Of a stretch of DNA of 64,000 bases, positions 46,309 through 55,084 are shown in pieces. This stretch comes from Ferruginibacter sp. (GTDB taxonomy: Bacteria > Bacteroidota > Bacteroidia > Chitinophagales > Chitinophagaceae), in the NCBI RefSeq assembly GCF_028288465.1, contig NZ_JAQBNR010000056.1:105493-169492 (forward strand), given 5' to 3'. The position numbers and the translations under genes were made by a program. How positions within the stretch are numbered: the first letter of the stretch is position 1; each line of letters begins with the position of its first letter. Under the pieces are notes generated by a model. That model searched no databases, was not told the DNA's origin, and saw only the letters and a program-made list of their open reading frames with translations.

Positions 46309-46578
46309 ATGCCGTGGGCATTTTTTTTATCCCACATAATAGCGGATACTTGTGGTATTGATAAAAACTTAACGTTCCAATTGCCCGTCACACTTTTGCA
46401 ACAAACCATATCCGTGAATAACGACGTTCCTATTGAAACAGTATCAAAAATGCCAGGCAGCACCAATTTAAGAACAACGCAACATTATGCGACGATTTTG
46501 GTTTTAAAATTGAGCAAGGATAGGATGAAATTGAAAAGAAATTATCTCGATCCGAGGGATAATTGGAAGTGCAACTAA
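46309..46578 (+). pseudogene. tyrosine recombinase (integrase) C-terminal remnant
   Basis: The frame carries IADTCGIDKNLTFQ, then NNDVPIETVSKMPGSTNLRT and TQHYATIL, the last 70 residues of Bacteroidota phage-type integrases (H-x-x-R box, GH(T/K)-x-LRTT, and the Tyr of QHYA). Between them the expected ARHTFAT box is present only in another frame (about 46390-46410), so two frameshifts have scrambled it. The Gly-His of MLGHTN is PGSTN. The N-terminus is missing. It is a dead integrase. Confidence 0.8.
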
Positions 46579-46676
46579 AAGTAATCCCAAATTTTCAAAT
46601 TGTTTTGAGCGTAGCAAAATCACAATTGCGCAGTAGCAGGAAGTAGGAATGATTTCCAGACGCTTAAAATAAAAAG

Positions 46677-47444
46677 TTACTTTTTGACTCCTTTGAATAC
46701 ATGATCCACCGGCGCTTCGAGCTTACCATTATCGAAGGAGCGGTAATTGATACAAATGCTGTCTCCGTAGATTGCAATAATACCTGAAGGGGAATTACAT
46801 AAAAATTCGCCTGTTGCAGAAAACAAAATTTGTTTGTACCCGATATTATAACTGTCGGGAAGCTCATCAAAAAAACGGCCGCAACCCAGCTGAAAATTTT
46901 CGAGATACAAACCAGTAGCCGGATGCAGCAAGTCATTTGCACAGGTCCCGATTTGAAAACTGTCCGGATTGCTGTTGTCGTCAGTTGATCCCTTAAAAAC
47001 ACCATTGCACTTGCTGGCGCAAGGGTTGGCAAAGGTTAACAATTTTGAAAAGATTTTTACGGTATCGGCTTTGGAAACGGTCGTGTACCGGACAGCTAAT
47101 TTTACCGGTATTTGTTTGTTGGTAAGCAAATACTTCCGGGGAAAATTCAGCCTGATTTCCTGTGCATTATATGTGGTTGCTTCAATGGTCCACGTGTAGG
47201 AAAGTGCTGATGAATCAAGCGCAATAAATTTTACGATCGCAGAAGAAACCGTATCTGTATTATAATACAACCAATCTGCTGCGATTGGTTCAAAATCTTC
47301 CTGGAATGCAATTCCTTTATTAAAACTGTTGTCGAAGTTGATGGCCGGATGTATTTCTTTTTTACAGGCATAATTCACCATCATGCAGGCAAAAAAAATC
47401 AATCCGCTAACAGAGCACCGCCGGAAACAAAATGCCATATTCAT
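46677..47444 (-). CDS. lipoprotein of unknown function
   Basis: A 255-residue protein from the ATG at 47444 (an in-frame GTG lies at 47468). The leader (RRCSVSGLIFFACMMVNYAC) ends in a lipobox-like NYAC. The mature part is predicted as beta-rich: YTWTIEATTYNAQEIRLNFP and KLAVRYTTVSKADTV look like an Ig/PKD-like domain, then a Cys-rich part (NPCASKCNGVFKGS, GTCAND, QLGCGRFF) that may form disulfides. It ends DHVFKGVKK. No family is recognised. It appears monocistronic. Confidence 0.75.
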   Translation of the reverse strand: MNMAFCFRRCSVSGLIFFACMMVNYACKKEIHPAINFDNSFNKGIAFQEDFEPIAADWLYYNTDTVSSAIVKFIALDSSALSYTWTIEATTYNAQEIRLNFPRKYLLTNKQIPVKLAVRYTTVSKADTVKIFSKLLTFANPCASKCNGVFKGSTDDNSNPDSFQIGTCANDLLHPATGLYLENFQLGCGRFFDELPDSYNIGYKQILFSATGEFLCNSPSGIIAIYGDSICINYRSFDNGKLEAPVDHVFKGVKK

Positions 47445-47532
47445 AAGTAAGTTTGTAGATGCCACCACCGGCCGGATCTAACCAATAGTCTGCCGCAAAG
47501 TGCATACGACAGCAAAGAAACCAACCGCGTGT

Positions 47533-47755
47533 TAATTTTGTGTTACCCAAACATTACGAATATGTTATGTTCCATAATTTCCTTACCATTTTAACCGCAC
47601 ATTTCAAATGGTCGAAAACAGAGTTAAAACTAAAAGTTAAACTCTACGGCATTCAATCTACAAGCTTAACTGATGTCCCTAACTCTTCGCTGAAATCATT
47701 TTTTTTAGATTAAGATTGATACGAATCCCCGCCCGTTTTGCGGGGATTTTTATTT
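47533..47755 (+). ncRNA. possible small RNA (promoter box plus orphan terminator)
   Basis: TAATTTTG at 47533-47540 fits the TAnnTTTG -7 box, and 47724-47755 holds a strong terminator. Between them is no open frame of note. No plus-strand gene ends here, so the terminator needs another transcript. No -33 TTG is obvious and no known RNA family is recognised. Confidence 0.3.
47724..47755 (+). terminator. strong intrinsic terminator
   Basis: AATCCCCGC (47724-47732) pairs perfectly with GCGGGGATT (47740-47748) around a 7-base loop, followed by TTTATTTT. Confidence 0.8.
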
Positions 47756-47964
47756 TGCACATTTGCGCTGATTTACAATACAACATTGCTGCCGGGCAGT
47801 GTTTATGAAAATACGCGTTGAAACTTTATTAGACCTGATTGTATCAATTGCCTGCATTTTATACAATTGACAGACTTTAGTTACAACACCGGTTGGTGAA
47901 GAAGAACAAAAAAATGTTGACGGGTATCACTTTGAAGGACTCGAAAAATGACATCTCACTGTAC

Positions 47965-48630
47965 CTACTTTTCAAATAATACGGTATCTGCATTCGCTCC
48001 CAGGGTTTGGAGGATTTCTACAATTTCCTTCACCATTGAATCTGGTCCGCATACATAAAAGTGTTTACTAAAATCGCTCACATGCTGTTTAATAAATTCC
48101 CGGTCAATTTTTCCGGATAGATATCCGGTATTGTTTTCCCGCGACAAGATATAAACTGCTTCTTTATTCAGTATAGCTGACAGCTCCTTTTCATAAATAA
48201 TATCAGCTGAAGTTTTGTTAGAAAAAAATAACTTATTGTTTGCTATTTCATTGTCTTTATGCAGCATCCGTAGTATTGCAATAAAGGGTGTAATGCCTGC
48301 GCCGCCGGCAATAAAATAGCCAGGCCCCTTGTATTCGATAGCACCCCATGGATCTTCAATAATAAGTTCATCACCTGGCACAAGTTGATGGAGTTGGTCT
48401 GTAACACCATGATGATCCGGGTAGCGCTTAATTGTAAATTCCAAACAGGCATCATCGGTTAGGCCAGTAAAAGTAAATGGTCTCTTCTCTTCCTCCATCC
48501 CTGCTTTATTGATAGCAACATCCGTTGCCTGCCCTGGCGTAAAATGATAGTCCACAGGTTTTTCTATTCTAAAATATTTTACATCATGTGTTACTTGTTT
48601 AACATCCAGTATTTTTACAATATTTTTCAT
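47965..48630 (-). CDS. FAD-binding ferredoxin-NADP reductase-like oxidoreductase
   Basis: A 221-residue flavoprotein (ATG at 48630; another ATG at 48651 adds 7 residues). The FAD-binding barrel has HFTPGQATDVAINK and KRPFTFTG (the RxxT/S flavin motif); the NAD(P) half has GYFIAGGAGITPFIAILRML and FYVCGPDSMVKEIVEIL. There is no 2Fe-2S domain, so it resembles flavodoxin/ferredoxin reductases or free-flavin reductases. It would move electrons from NAD(P)H to a small carrier. Monocistronic; partner unknown. Confidence 0.9.
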   Translation of the reverse strand: MKNIVKILDVKQVTHDVKYFRIEKPVDYHFTPGQATDVAINKAGMEEEKRPFTFTGLTDDACLEFTIKRYPDHHGVTDQLHQLVPGDELIIEDPWGAIEYKGPGYFIAGGAGITPFIAILRMLHKDNEIANNKLFFSNKTSADIIYEKELSAILNKEAVYILSRENNTGYLSGKIDREFIKQHVSDFSKHFYVCGPDSMVKEIVEILQTLGANADTVLFEK

Positions 48631-48864
48631 GATTGAATCAGATTTGATCATTCAAATTTAATCGTTTCGTTTATCCCCGTCAAGATTTGTAGAAGCAATT
48701 GCGCTCTTGTTTTGATTATTTATGGCAGGTAAGGTTTTTCTTTTGGGATATTCTTGCCACTTTACTTGGATATTTAATAAAGAATTCGCATTTTGTCCAT
48801 TCATATGGTTTTGCTTCTTTTACCGGCCAGGTAACAACTCTACAGACTACTTAAAATTTTTTGA

Positions 48865-49260
48865 ATGCCTGCATACGAAATAGAAATTATTTTAAACCGC
48901 CAACTGGCAGATTGCCTTTCTATACCAGCCTTTATTACAGATACAAAAGGAAATCTGATTTTTTACAACGAGCCTGCAGAAACAATTTTAGGCAAACGCT
49001 TTGAAGACACGGGAGAAATGCCGGTAGAACAATGGGCAACAGATTTTAAACCTTTTGATGAAAATGGCAAGCAGCTACCTCCGGAGGAACTGCCACTTGT
49101 AAATACGCTGCAGGATGCGCTGCCCCATCACAAAACTTTTTGGATCGAAAGCCTGCAGGGAAAAAATCAAAAAATTTCAGTCACAGCTTACCCCATAATA
49201 GGCAGAACAGGAAAAATGTCAGGAGCTGTAGCTATTTTCTGGAAATCAACTGATGTATGA
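48865..49260 (+). CDS. PAS domain sensor-like protein
   Basis: A 131-residue stand-alone PAS domain: RQLADCLSIPAFITDTKGNL, FYNEPAETILGKRFEDTGEM, then KISVTAYPIIGRTGKMSGAV. No kinase, cyclase or helix-turn-helix part is attached. Its stop overlaps the start of the next gene in ATGA, so PAS protein and MBL-fold enzyme are coupled. It may sense a small ligand or redox cue and act on its partner (inference). Confidence 0.88.
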   Translation: MPAYEIEIILNRQLADCLSIPAFITDTKGNLIFYNEPAETILGKRFEDTGEMPVEQWATDFKPFDENGKQLPPEELPLVNTLQDALPHHKTFWIESLQGKNQKISVTAYPIIGRTGKMSGAVAIFWKSTDV

Positions 49261-50093
49261 AAATTAAATTATGGGGCGTTAGGGGTTCGATTACCACAAC
49301 AGGTCCTGAAACAGCTTATTATGGCGGAAACACATCTTGTGCAGATGTATGGGAAGATGGCTGCTTATTGGTATTGGACGGCGGATCGGGCATACAAAAG
49401 TTAGTGGTAGATAATCCCCTGGCAAATAAAAGAATTGACGTTTTACTCACGCACCTGCATCTTGATCATATCCAGGGGTTAGGCTTTTTTAAACCGCTCT
49501 TTGACGCTTCAATGGAGATACATATCTGGGGACCGGCAAGCAGCACAAGAACGCTGCATTCAAGATTAAGCCGTTACCTGTCGCCACCACTGTTTCCGGT
49601 GCTGATACGTGATTTGCCCTGCAGCCTTACCTTACATGAAATTGGTAACAGTACTTTTCAAATAGGTCCCTTTAGCATTCAGTCCAATTACATCATCCAT
49701 CCCGGCCCAACGGTAGGTTTTCGTGTTACAGGTAACCATTCAGTATTTGCTTATATCCCTGATCATGAACCAGCGCTGGGCCGCAACGGGATGATTAAAG
49801 ACCAGCAATGGATATCAGGAATAGATCTGGCAAGAGGTGCCGATTTACTATTGCACGATGCCCAGTACACCGCTGCTGAATATCTGTACAAGAAAGGTTG
49901 GGGACACTCTTCCATTGATGATGCCGCACTGTTTGCGTCTGTCGCAGGGGTGAAACATCTTTTGCTTGCACATCACGATCCGGCCCGCACTGATGAAGCG
50001 CTCAATGAGTTGTACACTGCCTTTCAAAATAATAACAATTACACTTTTAAAAACGAACTGGCCAGGGAAGGGATGGAAATTACATTGCCTTAA
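49257..50093 (+). CDS. metallo-beta-lactamase-fold hydrolase (phosphodiesterase-like)
   Basis: A 278-residue cytoplasmic protein of the RNase Z/PhnP-like group: MKIKLWGVRGSITTTGPE and YYGGNTSC at the start, LDGGSGIQ, the metal site THLHLDHIQG (His66, His68, Asp70, His71), DHEPA near 169, LLLHDAQYT and KHLLLAHHDPARTD at the end. The GVRGS and YGGNTSC opening is shared with cyclic-nucleotide phosphodiesterase-like MBL proteins often fused to or next to sensor domains. Translationally coupled to the PAS protein. Confidence 0.88.
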   Translation: MKIKLWGVRGSITTTGPETAYYGGNTSCADVWEDGCLLVLDGGSGIQKLVVDNPLANKRIDVLLTHLHLDHIQGLGFFKPLFDASMEIHIWGPASSTRTLHSRLSRYLSPPLFPVLIRDLPCSLTLHEIGNSTFQIGPFSIQSNYIIHPGPTVGFRVTGNHSVFAYIPDHEPALGRNGMIKDQQWISGIDLARGADLLLHDAQYTAAEYLYKKGWGHSSIDDAALFASVAGVKHLLLAHHDPARTDEALNELYTAFQNNNNYTFKNELAREGMEITLP

Positions 50094-50266
50094 TATCTGT
50101 GGGATCGTTTAGTAAACTGCCGTCCGCATCATGCACCTTTTGCAGCCACCTTAATGCATCAGCCCAATACATTATCTTTTACTTACGCCATAATTGGTGA
50201 CTGTCCCGGGCACCTTGTGTTAAAAAGTTAGTATCTTAAATTGTAGCTTAATAAAAATAACTGTTT

Positions 50267-52159
50267 ATGAAAAAAATACTGATTTGTTTATTTACATTAA
50301 TTGCTGTTGCTTCCAACGCACAGGATACCGATTCAGCCCGGATTGTAAACAACTACACCAAAAAGGAAGTGTATATCACCATGCGGGATGGAGTACGGTT
50401 ATTTACATCTATATACCTGCCGAAAAGCAATACTGAGAAGCATCCTATTTTATTATCAAGAACACCTTATTCCTGTCAGCCGTATGGCGAAACACTTTTT
50501 TTACCTTACTGGAAAAGTTATCAAAGAGAATATTTAAAAGAAGGGTACATTATGGTAATGCAGGATGTACGGGGCAGGTGGATGAGTGAGGGCGAAATGG
50601 TAAATATCAGGCCATTTAACGCCGGCAAAAAGGGTAAAGAAATTGATGAGTCGAGTGATACATACGATACGATTGACTGGCTTATAAAAAACCTTTCAGG
50701 CAATAATGGCAAGGTGGGCGTATTCGGCATTTCTTATCCCGGTTTCTACAGCACTATGGCTGCGGCAAGCAATCATCCTGCGTTGAAGGCGGTGAGTCCG
50801 CAGGCACCTGTTACCAACTGGTTTATTGGTGATGACTTTCATCACAATGGCGCTTTCTTTCAGATGGATGCATTTGGTTTTTACTCCCCACAGGGATTTG
50901 CTTTTGGCGTTCCGCATCCCAAACCTGTATCAGTGGCCGCTACTTCAGTAGGGTATCCGGATCATGATAATTATCAGTTTTTCCTGGATGCTGGCAGTTT
51001 AAAAAATCTTACAAAATATATGGGAGACAGCATCGCTTTTTGGAAAGACCTGATGAATCATCCCAATTACGACGCCTGGTGGAAAGCAAGAGACGCACGG
51101 GTGGCAACAAAAAATCTGCAACCTGCCATGTTATGGGTCGGCGGCCTGTTTGATGCAGAAGATTGCTGGGGTGCATGGAACGCTTATAAAGCGGCGGAAG
51201 AAAACAATCCAGGCAAAGCATTTAACAAAATTGTGGAAGGTCCCTGGTACCATGGACAATGGGCAAACAACGACGGAACACACCATGGCAATATTCAGTT
51301 TGGTTCCAACACAAGTGAATACTATCAGCAGCATTTTGAAGTACCCTTCTTTAATTATTTTTTAAAAGGTAAAGGGGATGCAGCACAAATTGCCGAAGCC
51401 AATATTTATATTACCGGTGCCAACCAATGGAAAGCATTTGAACAATGGCCACCTGCAGGTAAAGCAGACGAAGTGATGTACCTGCAGCCAAACGGAAAAT
51501 TAGGTACCACCCAACCCGCCGCCACCAATAGCTTCAGCGAATACATAAGTGATCCTGCAAAACCGGTTCCGTATGAAGAAGCCGTGCACTTTAACAGAAC
51601 GAGAACTTATATGTCAGCCGACCAGCGCTTTGCTGCCAGGCGACCGGATGTACTGGTATTTAAGACGGATACCTTAATAAATGATGTTACCGTAACAGGC
51701 AACGTAATAGCGGATATTATGACAAGCATTTCAACAACAGATGCAGACTTTGTGGTAAAAGTAATTGACGTGTTTCCTGAATACCTTGGTTACAACGATG
51801 TAGATATTTATGCAGAAACAGATCCTGTTAATCCCTACCCAATGGGCGGTTACCAAATGCTGGTAAGAGCAGAAACCTTCAGGGGCAGGTACAGAACGGG
51901 GTATGAAAATCCGGCTGCATTTACACCCGGAAAAATTGAAGAAGTGAAATTTGAATTGCCTTCCATCGCACACAGTTTTAAAAAAGGGCATCGGATAATG
52001 GTGCAGGTACAAAGCAGCTGGTTTCCTTTGGCCGACCGAAATCCGCAACAGTTTGTTGATATTTATCACTGTGATGAAAAAGATTTTATTAAAAGCAACA
52101 TTAAAATTTATCATGAAGCACACCATGCATCCAGGATTATTTTACCTGTGTTAAAATAA
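50267..52159 (+). CDS. secreted CocE/NonD-family hydrolase (alpha-amino-acid ester hydrolase/acylase type)
   Basis: A 630-residue exported enzyme (MKKILICLFTLIAVASNAQ). The S15 alpha/beta core has MRDGVRLFTSIYLP, QDVRGRWMSEGE, and nucleophile Ser156 in GISYPG; the acid is Asp296 in GLFDAEDCWG and the base His329 in GPWYHGQW. The C-terminal half is the X-Pro dipeptidyl-peptidase-like jelly-roll (AETFRGRYRTGYENP). This is the arrangement of alpha-amino-acid ester hydrolases and glutaryl acylases, which cleave esters or amides of small acyl groups. Monocistronic. Natural substrate unknown. Confidence 0.93.
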   Translation: MKKILICLFTLIAVASNAQDTDSARIVNNYTKKEVYITMRDGVRLFTSIYLPKSNTEKHPILLSRTPYSCQPYGETLFLPYWKSYQREYLKEGYIMVMQDVRGRWMSEGEMVNIRPFNAGKKGKEIDESSDTYDTIDWLIKNLSGNNGKVGVFGISYPGFYSTMAAASNHPALKAVSPQAPVTNWFIGDDFHHNGAFFQMDAFGFYSPQGFAFGVPHPKPVSVAATSVGYPDHDNYQFFLDAGSLKNLTKYMGDSIAFWKDLMNHPNYDAWWKARDARVATKNLQPAMLWVGGLFDAEDCWGAWNAYKAAEENNPGKAFNKIVEGPWYHGQWANNDGTHHGNIQFGSNTSEYYQQHFEVPFFNYFLKGKGDAAQIAEANIYITGANQWKAFEQWPPAGKADEVMYLQPNGKLGTTQPAATNSFSEYISDPAKPVPYEEAVHFNRTRTYMSADQRFAARRPDVLVFKTDTLINDVTVTGNVIADIMTSISTTDADFVVKVIDVFPEYLGYNDVDIYAETDPVNPYPMGGYQMLVRAETFRGRYRTGYENPAAFTPGKIEEVKFELPSIAHSFKKGHRIMVQVQSSWFPLADRNPQQFVDIYHCDEKDFIKSNIKIYHEAHHASRIILPVLK

Positions 52160-52423
52160 CAATAAATAATCATACTACTATTTAAACCAATCGTTTATAC
52201 GGAATAATTTCTGCAGTAGAATAGCGTTTAAACGTTCCTGTTATTGCTAACCTACTGCTACCAATCAGCCATTGCTTTTGTAAACAACGGGTACATTGTT
52301 TTAATCGATTCGTTGCAGCCTGTTATAACATAAAATATTCTACAGTAAATGATTTAAGTTAAAGTCCGTGCGGACAGATCATCTGGCACAGTATTTTTAG
52401 GATCTGCAATAAATATCTGCGCA

Positions 52424-52666
52424 ATGAACTCATCTTGTATATTAACCATGGTTGCAGCCAGGCTGTCTTTGTTGATGCATCAGCGTAAGATGCTGTTAGT
52501 TTCAGGATTCATTTTATTAATAACAGCACTCATTTATGCTGCTTTTAAACAGAATAAAAAGTACAGAAGTACTCAATACAACAGTTTACAAAAAATTAAA
52601 CAATATAGAACAGGGTTAGAGAAGGCCGCTAAAATTAAGGCGCAAAAAAAGGGCTCCATGTATTAA
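52424..52666 (+). CDS. small single-span membrane protein
   Basis: An 80-residue protein with one hydrophobic segment (LLVSGFILLITALIYAAF) followed by a strongly basic, Lys/Gln-rich tail (KQNKKYRSTQYNSLQKIKQY). The composition and tail suggest an inner-membrane anchor with a cytoplasmic basic arm. No family known. ATG at 52424; a second Met at residue 9 is possible. Region 52160-52423 before it shows nothing I can name. Confidence 0.5.
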   Translation: MNSSCILTMVAARLSLLMHQRKMLLVSGFILLITALIYAAFKQNKKYRSTQYNSLQKIKQYRTGLEKAAKIKAQKKGSMY

Positions 52667-52689
52667 AACAAAGCCCATCAGAATAATTT

Positions 52690-52845
52690 TAAAAGGTAAT
52701 GTACTTATGTACCGGCACCTGTCGGGATGCATAATTCATCTGTGGCAATCGATTATTGTAATCTTCCATCTGCGGAATCATTTTTGACACCAAAGGCGCA
52801 AGCAGGCTACAGTTTGCTTCACCGGCTATACCGGTCGTTTCTCCA
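52690..52845 (-). pseudogene. C-terminal remnant overlapping the end of the sulfite-oxidase-like gene
   Basis: A frame different from the molybdoenzyme reads GEANCSLLAPLVSKMIPQME, DYNNRLPQMNYASRQVPVHK and ITF before TAA at 52690-52692. It is coding-like but has no start of its own unless ATG at an internal Met is used. It may be the tail of a lost downstream gene. Family unknown. Confidence 0.3.
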
Positions 52846-53514
52846 TGGGTAAGCTGTATCGGAATATCCGCGTTCTTCCCAGAAGCCAGGTTTATTTTCA
52901 GCTAAAAATTCAATCCTGCTGATCCATTTCGATCCCTTCCAGGCGTACAGTTGGGGCGTGATCATGCGTAACGGGCCGCCATGCTCTTTTGGTAAGGGTT
53001 TGCCTTCCACCGTATGTACCAACAGTACGTCAGGCTTTAACGCTTCTTCCAGTGATATATTGGTGGTATAATCATCAAAGCCATAACATAAAATATGAGC
53101 TGCCGTTTCTTTTGGTTGTACCAGTGCAGCCAGATCAATTAAACGTACACCCTTCCAGTTAATGCCCAGCTTCGACCAGGTGGTAACACAATGAAAATCG
53201 GAAGTATCTTCCGTTTGCGGCAAAGCCATAAACTGTTCCCATGTCAATTCCACCGGGTGTTCCACTTCGCCATCTATGACCAGTTTCCATTTACTCAGGG
53301 GAATTTCTGGCTGAATACCCAGGTCGAGCACCGGCCATTTTTTGGTGATAGTCTGCCCTACAGGTAATTCGGGCATGCCGTGCCGGTTCGGCTTTCCTTT
53401 TCCCATGGGTTTATCGTCAGCAATGGATGGCGTTAGCTTTATCTTTTCCTCAAACCTTGCTTTCAATTTCATCCGGGCATCCACAATGCGGCCCAATTTT
53501 TCTTTCTCCTCCAT
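52819..53514 (-). CDS. sulfite-oxidase-like molybdopterin oxidoreductase
   Basis: A 231-residue cytoplasmic protein with the oxidoreductase molybdopterin-binding domain: WKLVIDGEVEHPVELTWEQF, DFHCVTTWSK with Cys109 as the Mo ligand, GFDDYTTNISLEEALKPDVLL, and HGGPLRMITPQLYAWKGSKW. There is no signal peptide, Tat motif, haem or dimerisation domain, so it belongs to the short YedY/SuoX-like group whose electron partners are usually separate. The PGFWEERGYSDTAYPW end is characteristic. Substrate unknown. Confidence 0.92.
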   Translation of the reverse strand: MEEKEKLGRIVDARMKLKARFEEKIKLTPSIADDKPMGKGKPNRHGMPELPVGQTITKKWPVLDLGIQPEIPLSKWKLVIDGEVEHPVELTWEQFMALPQTEDTSDFHCVTTWSKLGINWKGVRLIDLAALVQPKETAAHILCYGFDDYTTNISLEEALKPDVLLVHTVEGKPLPKEHGGPLRMITPQLYAWKGSKWISRIEFLAENKPGFWEERGYSDTAYPWRNDRYSR

Positions 53515-53626
53515 AGCGTAAATTTTTGTTGAAGAAAGTTAATGAATTGCAGGCAAATAAAATTGGGTATGACGGGTTCTTATGAAGTAGCAAAAAATGT
53601 TTGGATGCATCTGTAGCTGTTTGCCC

Positions 53627-53911
53627 CTAATTATTCAGCTTATATATTCTTGTCACTTCTTGCAGATCCAATTGGTTCAGCAATTCAATTAACCGTTCTT
53701 TAGAAAAGTTTGCGTCGAGATAATTGCAATAAATCGCCGGCGTCTTTTTGTCGTGCCGAGAAACTGAGGTCGATTGATATTCAAATTCATCCCACAAAAA
53801 ATCCTCTACATAATCATTCAGGTCAGTGTCTTCCACCTCAAGACAGTACAGTCCTGAGTCAGATTGAGTCAGCCTGATATGGGGGATTTCGAATAAGGTA
53901 TTTGTTTCCAT
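53627..53911 (-). CDS. hypothetical acidic 94-residue protein
   Basis: A soluble acidic protein (YCLEVEDTDLNDYVEDFLWD) with a C-terminal helix (SKERLIELLNQLDLQEVTRIYKL). No motif known. ATG at 53911, no Shine-Dalgarno. It is separated from its neighbours by about 90 to 110 bp. Composition supports a real gene, function unknown. Confidence 0.6.
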   Translation of the reverse strand: METNTLFEIPHIRLTQSDSGLYCLEVEDTDLNDYVEDFLWDEFEYQSTSVSRHDKKTPAIYCNYLDANFSKERLIELLNQLDLQEVTRIYKLNN

Positions 53912-54001
53912 GGTAGTTGTAGGTTGTTAATTACGAGCCGCAACAATGCTCATGGATTAGCTGCATTATTTTAACTGATGGGTGCATTGGGCATTTTCAA
54001 T

Positions 54002-54397
54002 TTAAAGCATTTGCACCAGCTGAATATTATTTCCACAAGTATCGTTGAAAACAGCCAGTTTTACTGTACCCATAACTGTTGGCTTCAGGCTAAATGCTAC
54101 GCCCAAATTCAACAGCCGGTCATATTCTTGCTGAAGGTCGTCCACACTGAATTGGGTGTAGGGAATGCCGGCATCAAAAAGCGCCTGCTGGTAAATTTTA
54201 GCAGGCTCAAAATTATTGGGTGATGGTTCTAATAAAACTTCAGGTCCGTCCTGTTCTTCTTTAGCAACCACAGTTAGCCAGTGGTTGCCTCCGCCTAACG
54301 GCACATCTATTTTTTTTATAAAACCCAGTTTACCCGTGTAAAATTCCAATGCTTTGTCCTGGTCTTTAACCGGAATGCCTGTAACAGTTACTTTCAT
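54002..54397 (-). CDS. glyoxalase/bleomycin-resistance (VOC) family protein
   Basis: A 131-residue VOC-fold protein from the ATG at 54397 (a GTG frame extends to 54436 but would overlap the regulator). Paired beta-alpha-beta-beta-beta units are seen: VTVTGIPVKDQDKALEFYTG with KLGFIKKIDVPLGGGNHWLT, and AGIPYTQFSVDDLQQEYDRL with GTVKLAVFNDTCGNNIQLVQ. These bind a metal and small substrates; many are resistance or lactoylglutathione-lyase-like. It starts 4 bp after the stop of the AraC gene, so they are cotranscribed. Confidence 0.9.
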   Translation of the reverse strand: MKVTVTGIPVKDQDKALEFYTGKLGFIKKIDVPLGGGNHWLTVVAKEEQDGPEVLLEPSPNNFEPAKIYQQALFDAGIPYTQFSVDDLQQEYDRLLNLGVAFSLKPTVMGTVKLAVFNDTCGNNIQLVQML

Positions 54398-54401
54398 GTT
54401 G

Positions 54402-54833
54402 TCAATTTTTAGGATGAGTGCCCAAAGTTCCTGCACCTACTTTACATTCACTTTGCAAAAGTTGCTTTTTTTTAAACTCAGCAGGAGTAATCCCGGTTTT
54501 ACTTTTGAATAAGGTACTGAAGGAGCAGGGACTTTCAAATCCAACTGCATAACATGTTTCGGCTACCGGCATTCCTTTTTTAAGATGGTATTTTGACGCT
54601 GCTATACGTTTGTTTATTAAATATTGTTTTGGTGTAAGCCCGTAATACTTTTTAAAAAGACGCATCAAATGGAATTTTGAAGTATAATTAACACGGGATA
54701 ACAAACTAAGGTTCAGCTGTTTTTCAAAGTTGTCTTCAATAAAATTTCTAACTCCTACAACTGTCCCGATTTGTTCCTTGTTTGAATAACAGGTACGTTT
54801 TATCCTGTTCATTTCTGTTTGATAAAAATTCAT
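54402..54833 (-). CDS. short AraC-type regulator (DNA-binding domain only)
   Basis: A 143-residue protein that is nearly all AraC HTH: VRNFIEDNFEKQLNLSLLSR, FHLMRLFKKYYGLTPKQYLI, GMPVAETCYAVGFESPCSFSTLFKSKTG. There is no sensor domain. It is followed directly by the VOC gene, which it may regulate. A truncated second copy of its 5-prime end lies at 54907-55071, next to a duplicated hydrolase tail, so the region has been rearranged. Confidence 0.9.
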   Translation of the reverse strand: MNFYQTEMNRIKRTCYSNKEQIGTVVGVRNFIEDNFEKQLNLSLLSRVNYTSKFHLMRLFKKYYGLTPKQYLINKRIAASKYHLKKGMPVAETCYAVGFESPCSFSTLFKSKTGITPAEFKKKQLLQSECKVGAGTLGTHPKN

Positions 54834-54841
54834 CTGATTGT

Positions 54842-54907
54842 TTATTTTATTCCTTCCGCATGCCCCGCCTCCTTCACCACCAGCCTGCCCAAGAACTGAT
54901 TGATCAA
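54842..54907 (-). pseudogene. 3-prime remnant of a second alpha/beta-hydrolase copy
   Basis: Twenty-one codons read LINQFLGRLVVKEAGHAEGI plus Lys and stop, matching the C-terminus of the intact hydrolase at 55085 (MINQFLDGPVVKEEGHAEV). It directly precedes the AraC start at 54833, as the intact hydrolase precedes the AraC remnant. Confidence 0.75.
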
Positions 54908-55071
54908 TGGAATTCTGACATATAATTTTAACGGGATAACAAACTCAGGATCAGCTCTTTTACAAACTTGTCTTTAATAAAACTTCTAATAATTACCACC
55001 ATCCCGATCTGTTCCTGGTTCGAGTAACAGGTACGTGTTATCCTGTTCATTTCTGTTTGATAAAAATTCAT
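54907..55071 (-). pseudogene. 5-prime remnant of a second AraC-type regulator
   Basis: Starting at ATG 55071 the frame reads MNFYQTEMNRITRTCYSNQE like the intact regulator at 54833, stops at TAA 54928-54930 in place of a Val codon, and stays recognisable (NYMSEFH) up to 54907, where it joins the hydrolase tail at a short shared TTGAT. Confidence 0.8.
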
Positions 55072-55084
55072 CTTATTACCCGTT

